Below, piece after piece: positions 21,695-28,265 of a DNA stretch of 49,539 nt (its first letter is position 1; each line of letters begins with the position of its first letter). Origin of the DNA: Streptococcus mitis. GTDB lineage: Bacteria; Bacillota; Bacilli; Lactobacillales; Streptococcaceae. The translations under genes and the position numbers were made by a program. The stretch is from positions 1-49,539 of the forward strand of contig NZ_SPGF01000010.1 in assembly GCF_005844455.1 (NCBI RefSeq). The letters are read 5' to 3'. The notes beneath the pieces are model-generated. The model was given only the letters and a program-made list of their open reading frames with translations, searched no databases and was not told where the DNA came from.

Positions 21695-22242
21695 TGGATA
21701 TTGTAGATTTATATTTGGAGCATGGAGATTTTAGAACAGCTGTACGCTTGAGTGGTCTACCAATGCACGTTGCCCATATCAAATTACGTAAAGCTGGTGT
21801 CTTGAAGATTGCTGATAAAATCCAATTCGGCAGTAAAGGTGCTAAGTTAGGTGGACAAGCAGAACAGTTGTTTCAGACTCTAGTACCGGATGCTGTTGAT
21901 GCCAATGCGCTTTTCAAGAAAAATAATCCTGTCTATGATTTTGTTTTTAAAAATATGACGATTGATGTGAAATATAGTTCGTTATATTCAGGCGGAAAGT
22001 CAAATCATTGGGGGATTAGGTGTAAAGGTGAGCAGGATTTCATAGTTGCATTTTTGGAAAGAGAACAAGGAGCAGGTATTGACAGTCCTTATTGCCTCTT
22101 GATTCCAATGGATTTTGTAGATATGAAGCAGATGCATATATCGCCTAATGGCAGTTGGTTCAAAGAGTTTCAAGTAGAACCAGAAGAGTTACGAGGAATT
22201 TTAAATGACTATGCAGAACTGAGAGAAATAGGACAATTTTGA
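21694..22242 (+). CDS. Nuclease-like protein with HTH-like N-terminus (182 aa)
   Basis: The N-terminal 40 residues (GDFRTAVRLSGLPMHVAHIK) look like a small helix-turn-helix. The middle contains NPVYDFVFKNMTIDVKYSS, in which an Asp and then Asp-x-Lys fall on adjacent strands, as in PD-(D/E)xK endonucleases. It lies 0.6 kb after the adenine methylase, but the DUF1372 and 108-aa genes separate them. It may be a phage homing or restriction-type nuclease; this is inferred from one motif. Confidence 0.5.
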   Translation: MDIVDLYLEHGDFRTAVRLSGLPMHVAHIKLRKAGVLKIADKIQFGSKGAKLGGQAEQLFQTLVPDAVDANALFKKNNPVYDFVFKNMTIDVKYSSLYSGGKSNHWGIRCKGEQDFIVAFLEREQGAGIDSPYCLLIPMDFVDMKQMHISPNGSWFKEFQVEPEELRGILNDYAELREIGQF

Positions 22243-22272
22243 GGATGAATACAAAGATAATGAGGTGAGATT

Positions 22273-22671
22273 ATGAAACCAAAATTTAGAGCTTGGGATA
22301 AAGAGCGAAACGAAATGAATTATAAGGTCATGGTAGGCAATTGTGATACAGATGACGAAAACTGGACTTGTCCTATCATTTGGATTGAGGAGAGACAAGA
22401 TTGGTTACATTTTGATGATTATGACTCTATCATGCAATCAACAGGCCTTTTGGATAAAAATGGCAAGGAGGTCTTTATCGGAGATATTATCAAATGCACA
22501 AGAGGGTGCCTTCACGAAGTCTATATAGAAAAAGAATATGGTGGTACGTATTTTGGAGGAATGCCAGCTGTATACCTCAAAGGATTGAGAGAAGGATATG
22601 CGTGGACTGAGCATGAAGAAATCGTCGGCAACATCTATGAAAACCCGGAGCTTTTGGAGGAGCAGAAATGA
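22273..22671 (+). CDS. YopX-family protein (132 aa)
   Basis: The YopX pattern is clear: start KPKFRAWDKERNEM, the motif QSTGLLDKNGKEVFIGDIIK and the end EIVGNIYENPELL. YopX proteins are widespread in Gram-positive phages; the fold is known but the role is not. GAGGTGAG is the ribosome site. It overlaps the next gene by four bases. Confidence 0.9.
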   Translation: MKPKFRAWDKERNEMNYKVMVGNCDTDDENWTCPIIWIEERQDWLHFDDYDSIMQSTGLLDKNGKEVFIGDIIKCTRGCLHEVYIEKEYGGTYFGGMPAVYLKGLREGYAWTEHEEIVGNIYENPELLEEQK

Positions 22672-22916
22672 GACCAAAAAGATACCCGTATTCAGGAAGA
22701 CAAGGATTGACCAGGACTGGCCTGCCAAGGTTTATACAACTTGGCAATATCGCCATTGATAGCAAATTCATTAACAATATTGAAACGTTTGAATGGGTAG
22801 GACCAAATGAAACGGTAATTCATCTAAGAATCCCTAAATTCTTTGCTTACGAAGAAAAACAAATTACGGTACAGTTGAAACTCGGGCAAGTGTTAAAAAT
22901 CCTGAACCGTTACTAA
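22668..22916 (+). CDS. RYPY-family small phage protein, copy 3 (82 aa)
   Basis: The product begins MRPKRYPYSGRQGLTRTGLP and is the longest of the three related proteins here. The C-terminal part is beta-rich (FEWVGPNETVIHLRIP). It is coupled to the YopX gene by an ATGA overlap, with GGAGGAG as ribosome site. Function unknown. Confidence 0.65.
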   Translation: MRPKRYPYSGRQGLTRTGLPRFIQLGNIAIDSKFINNIETFEWVGPNETVIHLRIPKFFAYEEKQITVQLKLGQVLKILNRY

Positions 22917-22990
22917 TACAAAAAAGCCAAGGCACTCTCTGCCTCAGCAATAATCTCAATAATATTATTATATCACAAAGGAGATAGAGA

Positions 22991-23413
22991 GTGAACAAGG
23001 CTAAAGAGCTCTTGAAAGAGTTGCAGGATCTGGATATGGACATTCAAAGCCGTATAGATGAAATCAAAGAACTTGAGGCTGGTTTGCTCTCAAGTCCGAA
23101 GTGGTCAGATGTTAAAGTCCAAGGTGGACAGACTAGAAAAGTTGATGATGTCTATACTCAGCTTGTCGTGATGAAAGAGGCTATAGAGCAAGATGCCAAG
23201 GAAGTTATTAATAGGAAAATTGAATTAGGTAGAATGATCAATAGGCTTAAAAATCCAAAAAGTAGGTCCGTCCTTAGAATGACTTACATTACTAAGATGT
23301 ATGTTGATGATATTTGTGACAAAATGGAAATCAGCAGAACAACTTTCTATACTTGGCGGAATATGGCCATCTCTGAACTGAATGAGGTTTTGGAGAGAAT
23401 GGAACTAAATTGA
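22991..23413 (+). CDS. DUF1492 sigma-region-4-like late regulator (140 aa)
   Basis: The N-terminal coiled-coil (NKAKELLKELQDLDMDIQSR) and conserved segment LSSPKWSDVKVQGG match the DUF1492 family. The C-terminus looks like sigma region 4 or an ArpU-type HTH (RSVLRMTYITKMYVDDICDK, then EISRTTFYTWRNMAISELN). Proteins at this position, between the early genes and the terminase, usually activate late transcription. It starts with GTG behind AAAGGAG. The likely targets are promoters upstream of the terminase. Confidence 0.75.
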   Translation: MNKAKELLKELQDLDMDIQSRIDEIKELEAGLLSSPKWSDVKVQGGQTRKVDDVYTQLVVMKEAIEQDAKEVINRKIELGRMINRLKNPKSRSVLRMTYITKMYVDDICDKMEISRTTFYTWRNMAISELNEVLERMELN

Positions 23414-23497
23414 ACTTTACAAAACTGTACGGGAAAAAATGATACTTGTTAGCACAGTTTTGTAATTCTGATAGAATGGTAGTATCAAGAATTGAAA

Positions 23498-23581
23498 AGA
23501 GAGGTCTCAGAATTGGTAGATGGTTACCTGTAATGCCAGGGGGCTGTGATGGCCTTGGAGGTTCGACCCCTCCCCTCTCCT
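23498..23581 (+). tRNA. tRNA-like element with degenerate anticodon arm
   Basis: A T-arm GGAGG-TTCGACC-CCTCC (23557-23573) with a canonical T-loop is followed by CCTCTCC, which pairs with AGAGAGG (23498-23504) in six of seven positions. A D-loop-like CAGAATTGGTAGA follows U8, and GGC/GCC (23542-23554) can form a variable arm. The total length of about 84 bases fits a class II tRNA. The anticodon stem is poor: CCTG/CAGG (23527-23540) leaves a six-base loop, so no anticodon can be assigned. CCA is not encoded. It is either a decayed tRNA gene or a tRNA mimic. Confidence 0.45.
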
Positions 23582-23670
23582 TTGAGTGTTTGTGTCCCAG
23601 AATGGGGTAGGCAGTAGGCTTAGCATTCACATATTACTCATTAACTTAAAAATGGTTGCAGAAGCGACTG

Positions 23671-23745
23671 AACCTCGCATGGTTGCGTAGCTACTTATAT
23701 CCTAGGTAAGTTATAAGCTAGGCGGTTTGATTCCGCTAGAGGTTG
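23671..23745 (+). tRNA. tRNA-Arg(CCU)-like element
   Basis: The acceptor arms AACCTCG (23671-23677) and AGAGGTT (23738-23744) pair in six positions. The anticodon stem CTTAT/GTAAG closes a seven-base loop ATCCTAG with T33, anticodon CCT (23701-23703) and A37, which would read AGG. A T-arm GGCGG-TTTGATT-CCGCT follows, and a weak three-base D-stem (TGG/CTA) is possible. The length of 74-75 bases is normal. Weak points are the non-canonical T-loop, a 10-base variable region and C at position 8. Confidence 0.45.
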
Positions 23746-23792
23746 TAAAGACTACAAAAAATAAATCAGAAAATTGATTTCTAATTAACACG

Positions 23793-23841
23793 CAAGGTAG
23801 TAGTCGCCTTGTAAGAAGGTCACACATCGTGTGGCTTTTTT
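23793..23841 (+). terminator. Terminator after the tRNA-like segment
   Basis: A first hairpin CAAGG/CCTTG (23793-23811) is followed by CACAC-ATC-GTGTG (23821-23833) with a run of six Ts. It would end transcripts coming through the DUF1492 gene and the tRNA-like elements, just before the convergent hicAB operon. Confidence 0.7.
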
Positions 23842-23855
23842 GATTGTTGAAATAA

Positions 23856-23880
23856 AAAAAGAGCTGCAAGAGCAACTCTT
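23856..23880 (-). terminator. hicAB terminator
   Basis: Read on the minus strand, AGAGTTGC-TCTT-GCAGCTCT is followed by a run of seven Ts. It overlaps the last codons of hicB. Confidence 0.6.
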
Positions 23881-24256
23881 AAACTTGAAGTTTAGATTCG
23901 AGGGCCTCGGTGAGAACCTGAGAAAAATTGAGCTTCCTTTTTTCTGCAAGGTTATTCAACCATTCAGGGATAGTCACATTCTTACGAACTTTTTTGGAGT
24001 GATACTTACGTAGATAGGCATTCATATCAATACTAATCAAAGCGACCTCTGCGTCTGGGTTGTCAGCCTGAACTTGAGAAGTAGAACTTGCTCGAGGATA
24101 TTCTTGATAGTCCTCAAGAACAAATCCAAGAACCTCAATAGCCATTTGATAGGCTTCGTTCATATCTTTTCCTTGCGTAATAGCTTCAGGAATATCTGGG
24201 AAAGTAACAGTGATGGCTGTATCGCCGTGTTTAAAAATAGCAGGGTAGAGTAACAT
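23879..24256 (-). CDS. hicB: HicB-type antitoxin
   Basis: The 125-residue protein has the partial RNase-H-like HicB fold at the N-terminus (YPAIFKHGDTAITVTFPDIP, EAITQGKDMNEA, then AIEVLGFVLED) and a C-terminal DNA-binding helix region (VRKNVTIPEWLNNLAEKRKL) of the ribbon-helix-helix type. It should neutralise HicA and repress the operon. It lies downstream of hicA with a 52-base gap, on the strand opposite to all neighbouring phage genes. Confidence 0.88.
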   Translation of the reverse strand: MLLYPAIFKHGDTAITVTFPDIPEAITQGKDMNEAYQMAIEVLGFVLEDYQEYPRASSTSQVQADNPDAEVALISIDMNAYLRKYHSKKVRKNVTIPEWLNNLAEKRKLNFSQVLTEALESKLQV

Positions 24257-24308
24257 AATGCATTCCTTTCTTATGTTTGGAGGTAAAGCAAGTCAAGAGA
24301 CAAGCAGA

Positions 24309-24494
24309 TTATTTCAAACCCGCTTGTTTCAAGATAGCATCTTCGGTACCTTTGTCTATGTCTTTGTTGTGCATTGGAACTGTTGTTTGGTGTCCTTTAC
24401 CGTCTCGCATTTTTATGTGACTTCCACGTTGAGACACTTTGTAAAAACCGTTCTTCTTTAACAACTTAACCATTTGTTTAGGCGTCATCGGCAT
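24309..24494 (-). CDS. hicA: HicA-type mRNA interferase toxin
   Basis: The 61-residue protein is a double-stranded-RNA-binding-fold toxin that cleaves mRNA. It shows the family core KLLKKNGFYKVSQRGSHIKM, with the catalytic His in GSHIKM, and ends in a helix (KGTEDAILKQAG). The start at 24494 has GAGGTAAAG as ribosome site; a longer reading frame upstream covers the promoter and is not used. With hicB it forms a type II addiction module that could stabilise the prophage or block other phages. Confidence 0.9.
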   Translation of the reverse strand: MPMTPKQMVKLLKKNGFYKVSQRGSHIKMRDGKGHQTTVPMHNKDIDKGTEDAILKQAGLK

Positions 24495-24521
24495 TTGCTT
24501 TACCTCACTTTCTATACTTAT

Positions 24522-24550
24522 ATTATACACAAAACAAAGATAGATGTCAA
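24522..24550 (-). promoter_or_regulatory. hicAB promoter
   Basis: On the minus strand TTGACA (24545-24550), exactly 17 bases, TATAAT (24522-24527) is a perfect consensus promoter, 28 bases before the hicA start. This predicts strong expression in the lysogen, limited by HicB autoregulation. Confidence 0.88.
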
Positions 24551-24593
24551 GGATAAATGCGCATAAAGTACACCGTTTTTTAGAAAGAGAAAG

Positions 24594-24929
24594 ATGAAAC
24601 CACAAAAACTTACAATACTTGGAGGGAGAAGAACCTCAGTAGACTATGATCAACGCAACGAAGAATATACTGAGTACAATCGCACTCGTTGGAAGTATGA
24701 TAAGGATGTTAAGAGGTTTTATAATTCATCTATCTGGAAGCGAACAAGTAAGCAAGTGTTGCTTGAGTCTGATTATGTTTGTGCGATGTGTGGAGATGAA
24801 GCGACAATGACTGATCACATCATCAGCGTAAAGCAGGATTGGTCTAAGAGGTTAGATAGGAACAACCTACAAGCTAGTTGCAAGAAATGTAATGATAAGA
24901 AAGCAATCAAAGAGAAGTATTCTTTGTAA
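24594..24929 (+). CDS. HNH endonuclease (111 aa)
   Basis: The domain is clear: CAMCG, then TDHIISVKQDW with the HNH-type His, NNLQASCKKCNDKK with Asn and the second Cys pair. HNH proteins next to HK97-type terminases are needed with TerS/TerL for cutting at cos in related phages. It is the first gene of the packaging module and begins near the divergent hicAB promoter. Confidence 0.9.
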   Translation: MKPQKLTILGGRRTSVDYDQRNEEYTEYNRTRWKYDKDVKRFYNSSIWKRTSKQVLLESDYVCAMCGDEATMTDHIISVKQDWSKRLDRNNLQASCKKCNDKKAIKEKYSL

Positions 24930-25164
24930 ATTCGTTGTCAATTATATGTAAATCAAGCAGATTTTGAATGTCAGAAGACGGAAGAAAGTGAAGATTATAC
25001 TAGATAATCAACAAACAATACGCTCTGTTTTATACGGAAATACCCCCTTTATTTTTAAACGGGGCTGTATAATGTTCGGGAATAGGAACGCCGCCCTCTT
25101 CTGTGCAAAAAATTCCCTTTTTAAAACTATGATAGCTGTAAAATTATGTGTAAAGGAGGAAGAA
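24930..25164. other. Non-coding gap before terS: candidate cos region and late promoter
   Basis: No credible gene fits here. It contains an inverted repeat ACCCCC...CGGGGC (about 25041-25064), a TATAAT (25069-25074) without a clear -35, as expected of an activator-dependent late promoter, and GTTC-GGGAATAG-GAAC (25075-25090). The position between HNH and terS is where cos sites lie in related phages. The exact cos site cannot be identified by eye. Confidence 0.4.
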
Positions 25165-25632
25165 ATGGGACGGAAAATGAAGGTTGTCGAAAGCAACAAA
25201 AAGCACATGACTAAAGAAGAGAAAATCGCTCGTAAAAGTATACAGGACAAGGCTTCTGACGGTTTGGATGCTTTGCAATTAACACCGCCAAAACACTTTG
25301 ATCCGATTGCTAAAGCTGAGTACAAACGAGTCATTAACGATCTGCGAAAGCTACCCCTAAGAAATCTAGACAGAGCCGTTTTAGAGAGCTACTGCACTTG
25401 GTATGCAGTCTACAAAGAAATATCTCGTGGATTGCAGAAAGAGGGATATGTGGTTGAAACAGATAATGGTAAAGTCCTACCTAATAAAATGTTGTATAGT
25501 TTGGAACGTGCGACAACTAACTTAATAAAAGCAGCATCGCAGTTAGGTTTGACGGTGGATAGTCGTATGAAATTATATGTTCCACAAGTTGAAGAAAAGA
25601 AAGAGAGTATTTTTGATAAATTTGGTAGTTAG
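25165..25632 (+). CDS. terS: Terminase small subunit, P27 family
   Basis: The 155-residue protein should bind the packaging site and hand DNA to TerL. The family pattern is visible: LTPPKHFDPIAKAEYKRVIN, then LDRAVLESYCTWYAVYKEI and the end AASQLGLTVDSRMKL. The start at 25165 has AAAGGAGG seven bases upstream; the reading frame stays open further 5' but has no ribosome site and crosses the candidate cos region. Confidence 0.88.
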   Translation: MGRKMKVVESNKKHMTKEEKIARKSIQDKASDGLDALQLTPPKHFDPIAKAEYKRVINDLRKLPLRNLDRAVLESYCTWYAVYKEISRGLQKEGYVVETDNGKVLPNKMLYSLERATTNLIKAASQLGLTVDSRMKLYVPQVEEKKESIFDKFGS

Positions 25633-25643
25633 GAGGTGATTAT

Positions 25644-27359
25644 GTGGAAGATGTAGCTTATCAATATGCTTTAAAAGTAGTAAATGGTGAAATAATAGCT
25701 AGTAAAAAGGTTTTAAGAGCTTGTAAGCGTCACTTGAGGGACTTGGAGCGTATGGATGACGAAGACTTTCCATATATTTATTTACCTGACAAAGCTAAAA
25801 ATCCTATTGATTTTATCGAAATGCTACCTGATGTTAAGACAGGAAAGCCTTATCCGTTGGCTGATTTTCAAAAATTCATCTTGTCGAGTTTGTACGGATG
25901 GCGGAAAAAGTCCGATACATCGATAAGGAGATTTAAAAAAGCCTTAATCAGTTTGGCCAGAAAGAACGGAAAGACTATTCTCGTTGCAGGGATTGCCCTG
26001 TACGAGTTTTTATTTGGTCGGAACCCTGCAATGAGCCGTCAGCTGTTTTGTACAGCAAATGACCGTTCTCAGGCTCGTATAGCCTATGATATGATTCGTA
26101 AGCAGTTAGACGCTCTTAGGGCTCAGGATGAGGATATCAGGAAGGCTACGAAGATAGTTCGTGATGAACTCAGGAATTTAAACGACGAAAGCTATGTGCG
26201 AGCGTTAAGTCGTGAAACTGGGGCAGTCGATGGGTTTGAACCGTATGTTGGTATTTTAGATGAGTTCGCAGCATCAAAAACCAATGAGATGATTGAACTT
26301 CTCGAATCTGGTCAAGGTCAGTTGGATAACCCTTTGATTTTGATTATCTCAACAGCTGGAATGAACCTGAACGCTCCGATGCACACTATCGAATATCCAT
26401 ATATCGAGAAGATTTTAGATGGAGATGTGATAGATGATGGCTACTTTGCTTTTATCGCCGAACAAGATAATGAAGAAGAAATTGCAGACGAAGCCAACTG
26501 GATAAAATCCAATCCAATCCTTGAAGTTGAGGCTCTACGAGATAAGATGATGGATTATTTACGGAAACGTCGCAAAACATCACTTGAGACTGGGGCGGTC
26601 AATGAAGTTTTAATTAAAAATTTCAATATGTGGCGTCAATCATCAGAGGAATCATACATGGATAAAGAAAGCTGGGCAAAAGCTAAGATTGAAGTTCCTG
26701 ATACTAGAAAGCGTAGAGTTTGGTTGGGTGTCGATGTTGGTAGGTCTAGCGACTTATTCTCTATTTCTCCTATGGTCATGATGGATGATTATTGGTATGC
26801 GGATAGCTTTTCTTTTGTGGCCACTAAATATGGCTTGATAGCAAAAGAGAAGAGAGACGGTGTTTCTTATACCAACCTGGAAAGGATGGGTGAGTGTGAG
26901 ATAACCACGCTTGAAAGTGGGGTCATCGATGATGAACGTGTACTTGAGAAAATCGAGGAAATGGTCTATGAGAATGATTGGGAATTACAAGGTATATACT
27001 TTGACCCTTATCAATTTGGTTCGCTATTAACCATGATAGAGAAACGACACCCAGAATGGCCACTAGTCCAGATACCACAAACGACAATGGTATTGAATAT
27101 GCCTACTAAGCAATTCCGTGATGATGTTCGTTTAGGGAAGATAAAGCATAGTGGAAACCAGTTGCTGACAATGGCGATAAACAACGCATATACTAGAGTC
27201 GATAATAACGGTATGAGGATTGATAAGAATAAAAATAGCAATAAAATCGACCCTCTGGACGCTCTTTTAGATGCGTATGCTGCTTGTTACTTGGAACCAT
27301 TTGATGGAAGTGGTTATTGGACGAACGAGAAAATTTTGGAAGGAGGTTCGCTATTTTGA
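25644..27359 (+). CDS. terL: Terminase large subunit
   Basis: The 571-residue packaging motor has an ATPase with a Walker-A-like motif ARKNGKT (residues 105-111) and Walker B GILDE (203-207), and a C-terminal RNase-H-like nuclease with GVDVGRSSD and IDPLDALLDAY supplying Asp residues. Length and motifs fit the HK97/phiC31-like TerL group. It starts with GTG behind GGAGG. It pumps DNA into proheads through the portal encoded downstream. Confidence 0.95.
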   Translation: MEDVAYQYALKVVNGEIIASKKVLRACKRHLRDLERMDDEDFPYIYLPDKAKNPIDFIEMLPDVKTGKPYPLADFQKFILSSLYGWRKKSDTSIRRFKKALISLARKNGKTILVAGIALYEFLFGRNPAMSRQLFCTANDRSQARIAYDMIRKQLDALRAQDEDIRKATKIVRDELRNLNDESYVRALSRETGAVDGFEPYVGILDEFAASKTNEMIELLESGQGQLDNPLILIISTAGMNLNAPMHTIEYPYIEKILDGDVIDDGYFAFIAEQDNEEEIADEANWIKSNPILEVEALRDKMMDYLRKRRKTSLETGAVNEVLIKNFNMWRQSSEESYMDKESWAKAKIEVPDTRKRRVWLGVDVGRSSDLFSISPMVMMDDYWYADSFSFVATKYGLIAKEKRDGVSYTNLERMGECEITTLESGVIDDERVLEKIEEMVYENDWELQGIYFDPYQFGSLLTMIEKRHPEWPLVQIPQTTMVLNMPTKQFRDDVRLGKIKHSGNQLLTMAINNAYTRVDNNGMRIDKNKNSNKIDPLDALLDAYAACYLEPFDGSGYWTNEKILEGGSLF

Positions 27360-27508
27360 GATTATTGAACCATATTCACACAATATTGCTATTAGCTGGA
27401 TTATCTTTCTTCATTTACGGTATTTTTTTGATAGGGGAAGTATATGGGTATATCTCTACAGGTATTATTCTATGCTTGCTTGCTTTATATATCGATAATA
27501 CGAAATAA
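27356..27508 (+). CDS. Small two-helix membrane protein (50 aa)
   Basis: The TTG start at 27356 overlaps the terL stop and has AAGGAGG ten bases upstream. The product (MRLLNHIHTILLLAGLSFFI start) has two hydrophobic helices and the tail LYIDNTK. Membrane proteins at this position are found in related phages; no function is known. Confidence 0.55.
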   Translation: MRLLNHIHTILLLAGLSFFIYGIFLIGEVYGYISTGIILCLLALYIDNTK

Positions 27509-27510
27509 CA

Positions 27511-27539
27511 TTGAAAACTCCTCTAAAATTTGATAAAAT
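27511..27539 (+). promoter_or_regulatory. Own promoter of the DUF4352 gene
   Basis: TTGAAA (27511-27516), 17 bases, TAAAAT (27534-27539) lies 25 bases before the start codon, within an otherwise tightly packed operon. Confidence 0.65.
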
Positions 27540-27564
27540 AAATTAAATTTAGGAGGTGTCTAAT

Positions 27565-28206
27565 ATGACAAAGAAACCAGTTTATAAGCAACCACTGTTT
27601 TGGACTTCGATTGGATTTGGATTGCTCTCGCTTATCTTATCGATTTTACTTTTTGGAGTTGCATCTGATATTATTGAAATAGAAAACGCACTTGCTAAGC
27701 ATAATGTATACTATAGTGCTAAGGATAAAGACATTTATTATAATGTGACTAATAGTGAACAGAATACGTCATCTTCTACAACACCATCGTCCTCTTCGGA
27801 TTTATCTTCTGGTAAAGCCGAATCTGCCAATACACCGTCAACTAAAACTAAAAACAATCTAAAACTCGGAGATAGCGGTAAGTTTAGTGATGGTTCAAAA
27901 GCGACCGTTGATAAAGTGTATGATGCATCTGATGTAGAGATGAATGATGTGAAATCGGGTTATAAAAAGATAGCTATTGATGTAACTTTAGAAAACACAA
28001 AAGATAGCCCTCTGAGAGTTAATTTTCAATCGTTTAATGTATATGATTCAAAATCAGAAATAGGCGATTTCAATTCAAAGACATACTATAACAACATTCC
28101 TCAATCATTAGCAGCTGGAATGAAAGCTAGTGTTACTTTGTATTATACTGTCAAAAACGAAGGTCCTTACACTATATCCTATGGAGATAGTTTATGGAAA
28201 GAATAG
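27565..28206 (+). CDS. Membrane-anchored DUF4352 protein, cargo (moron) gene
   Basis: An N-terminal membrane helix (about residues 11-32, FWTSIGFGLLSLILSILLFG) is followed by a Ser/Thr-rich linker (about 65-100) and a C-terminal DUF4352 immunoglobulin-like domain (about 108-213) with GYKKIAIDVTLENTKDSPL and ITLYYTVK-like strands. The extracellular domain would sit at the cell surface. DUF4352 proteins are often surface or lipoprotein sensors. The gene has its own promoter and terminator inside the packaging operon, the hallmark of a moron expressed in the lysogen. The role is unknown; surface exposure suggests exclusion or host-fitness effects. Confidence 0.8.
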   Translation: MTKKPVYKQPLFWTSIGFGLLSLILSILLFGVASDIIEIENALAKHNVYYSAKDKDIYYNVTNSEQNTSSSTTPSSSSDLSSGKAESANTPSTKTKNNLKLGDSGKFSDGSKATVDKVYDASDVEMNDVKSGYKKIAIDVTLENTKDSPLRVNFQSFNVYDSKSEIGDFNSKTYYNNIPQSLAAGMKASVTLYYTVKNEGPYTISYGDSLWKE

Positions 28207-28209
28207 AAG

Positions 28210-28232
28210 AAGCACCAATCGGTGCTTTTTTT
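28210..28232 (+). terminator. Terminator of the DUF4352 gene
   Basis: AAGCACC-AATC-GGTGCTT (28210-28227) is followed by Ts to 28232. The portal gene begins only 34 bases later, so late transcription must read through. Confidence 0.88.
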
Positions 28233-28265
28233 ATGCTCAAAAACAGAAAGGAGGTGAGAAAATAA

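Noticed and set aside
23331..23630. 99-codon minus-strand ORF across the first tRNA-like element
   Set aside because: The peptide has no recognisable fold, overlaps the end of the DUF1492 gene and has no ribosome site; the RNA interpretation fits better.
24964..25164. Longer N-terminal extension of TerS
   Set aside because: The frame is open but the family N-terminus and the AAAGGAGG site place the start at 25165.
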